A program made the position numbers and the translations under genes. Of a stretch of DNA of 64,000 nt, positions 63,701-64,000 are shown one piece after another (the first letter of the stretch is position 1; the number at the start of each line of letters is the position of its first letter). The notes under the pieces were generated by a model. It did no database searches and had not been told where the DNA came from. It worked only from the letters and a program-made list of their open reading frames with translations. This stretch comes from Chitinophagaceae bacterium (GTDB lineage: Bacteria; Bacteroidota; Bacteroidia; Chitinophagales; Chitinophagaceae): assembly GCA_019638615.1 (NCBI GenBank), contig JAHBTL010000023.1:45764-109763 (forward strand), given 5' to 3'.

Positions 63701-64000
63701 CTTGTCTGAATCACTGATTCGCCGGATTGAAGGATTTCACGGATTTTGTTTTTGTTTTCTCTGTGCCATCCGCGTAATCCTTTTCATCCGTGATTCAGAC
63801 ATTTTCCTCTTGTCTGAACCACCGATTCGCCGGATGAAAGGATTTCACCGATTTTGTTTTTGTTTTCTCCGCGCCATCCGCGTAATCCTTTTAATCCGTG
63901 ATTCAGACATTTTCTTTTCGTCTGAACCACCGATTCGCCGGATTGAAGGATTTCACGGATTTTGTTTTTGTTTTCTCCGTGCCATCCGCGTAATCCTTTT
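63701..64000. repeat. 108-bp tandem repeat array, three units, truncated by the window
   Basis: Units begin near 63703, 63811 and 63919, each with TCTGAAYCACYGATTCGCCG, GGATTTCACGGATTTTG and GCCATCCGCGTAATCC. The two halves of a unit are imperfect inverted copies (for example TCTGAATCAC versus GTGATTCAGA), so each can fold into a long hairpin. Between 63622 and 63700 there is no gene. Confidence 0.85.

Noticed and set aside
1-64000. CRISPR arrays, tRNA or rRNA genes
   Set aside because: No regularly spaced repeats with unique spacers, and no cloverleaf or rRNA-like conserved stretch was recognised in any gap. The 108-bp array has no spacers.

Overview
The window looks like a chromosome segment from a Bacteroidota bacterium, most likely Chitinophagaceae-like. 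The signs are repeated promoter boxes of the Bacteroidota type (TAnnTTTG, at least eleven of them at sensible distances from starts), a SusC/SusD pair, DUF3857-type transglutaminase-like proteins, an HU/CCDC81-SPOR protein, RHS proteins with DUF6443/DUF5977-like parts, and many lipoproteins. No rRNA, tRNA or CRISPR array was seen. Genus cannot be fixed from the sequence alone.

Layout. 1-3278 (minus): a tight, truncated operon of four leaderless proteins. Three begin with the same MCKTT peptide; one is a metzincin-type protease and one a serine beta-lactamase-fold hydrolase. This is the best candidate for an undescribed system. 3713-5025: an intact IS4-family element with perfect 14-bp ends and a target duplication. 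5150-23516: mainly housekeeping and metabolic genes (serine dehydratase, FKBP, ExbB/ExbD-type pair, Lrp regulator, adenosylhomocysteinase, azurin-like lipoprotein, Crp regulator, two pirins around a frameshifted GNAT gene, MFS exporter, aldo/keto reductase, SDR and MarR/GbsR regulator with a perfect operator). It also holds a 52-codon gene behind a long structured leader. 23775-28623: two tandem transglutaminase-like proteins, the second without the catalytic triad, and a lipoprotein. 28755-37305: a SusC/SusD uptake pair divergent from a sugar cluster (aldo/keto reductase, alcohol dehydrogenase, isomerase, mutarotase), with a LacI-type palindrome between them. 37300-49995: SPOR protein, deoC, secA, a beta-CASP metallo-hydrolase, a GH13 enzyme, dnaE and trxA.

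50164-63621 (minus) is an RHS polymorphic-toxin locus. A secreted RHS-like protein, a cysteine-free peroxidase-fold protein and a full-length RHS protein are followed by its immunity lipoprotein, then by two orphan RHS C-terminal cassettes, each with its own lipoprotein, and finally an RHS remnant. The toxin tips all differ. All three putative immunity proteins have lipobox signals, suggesting attack on the cell envelope.

The intergenic DNA carries several repeat families: a mosaic of short near-tandem words at about eleven sites and never in genes, a two-hairpin element seen twice, a long double-hairpin, a 108-bp tandem array at the right edge, and two 21-22-bp palindromic inserts revealed by comparing the RHS paralogues.
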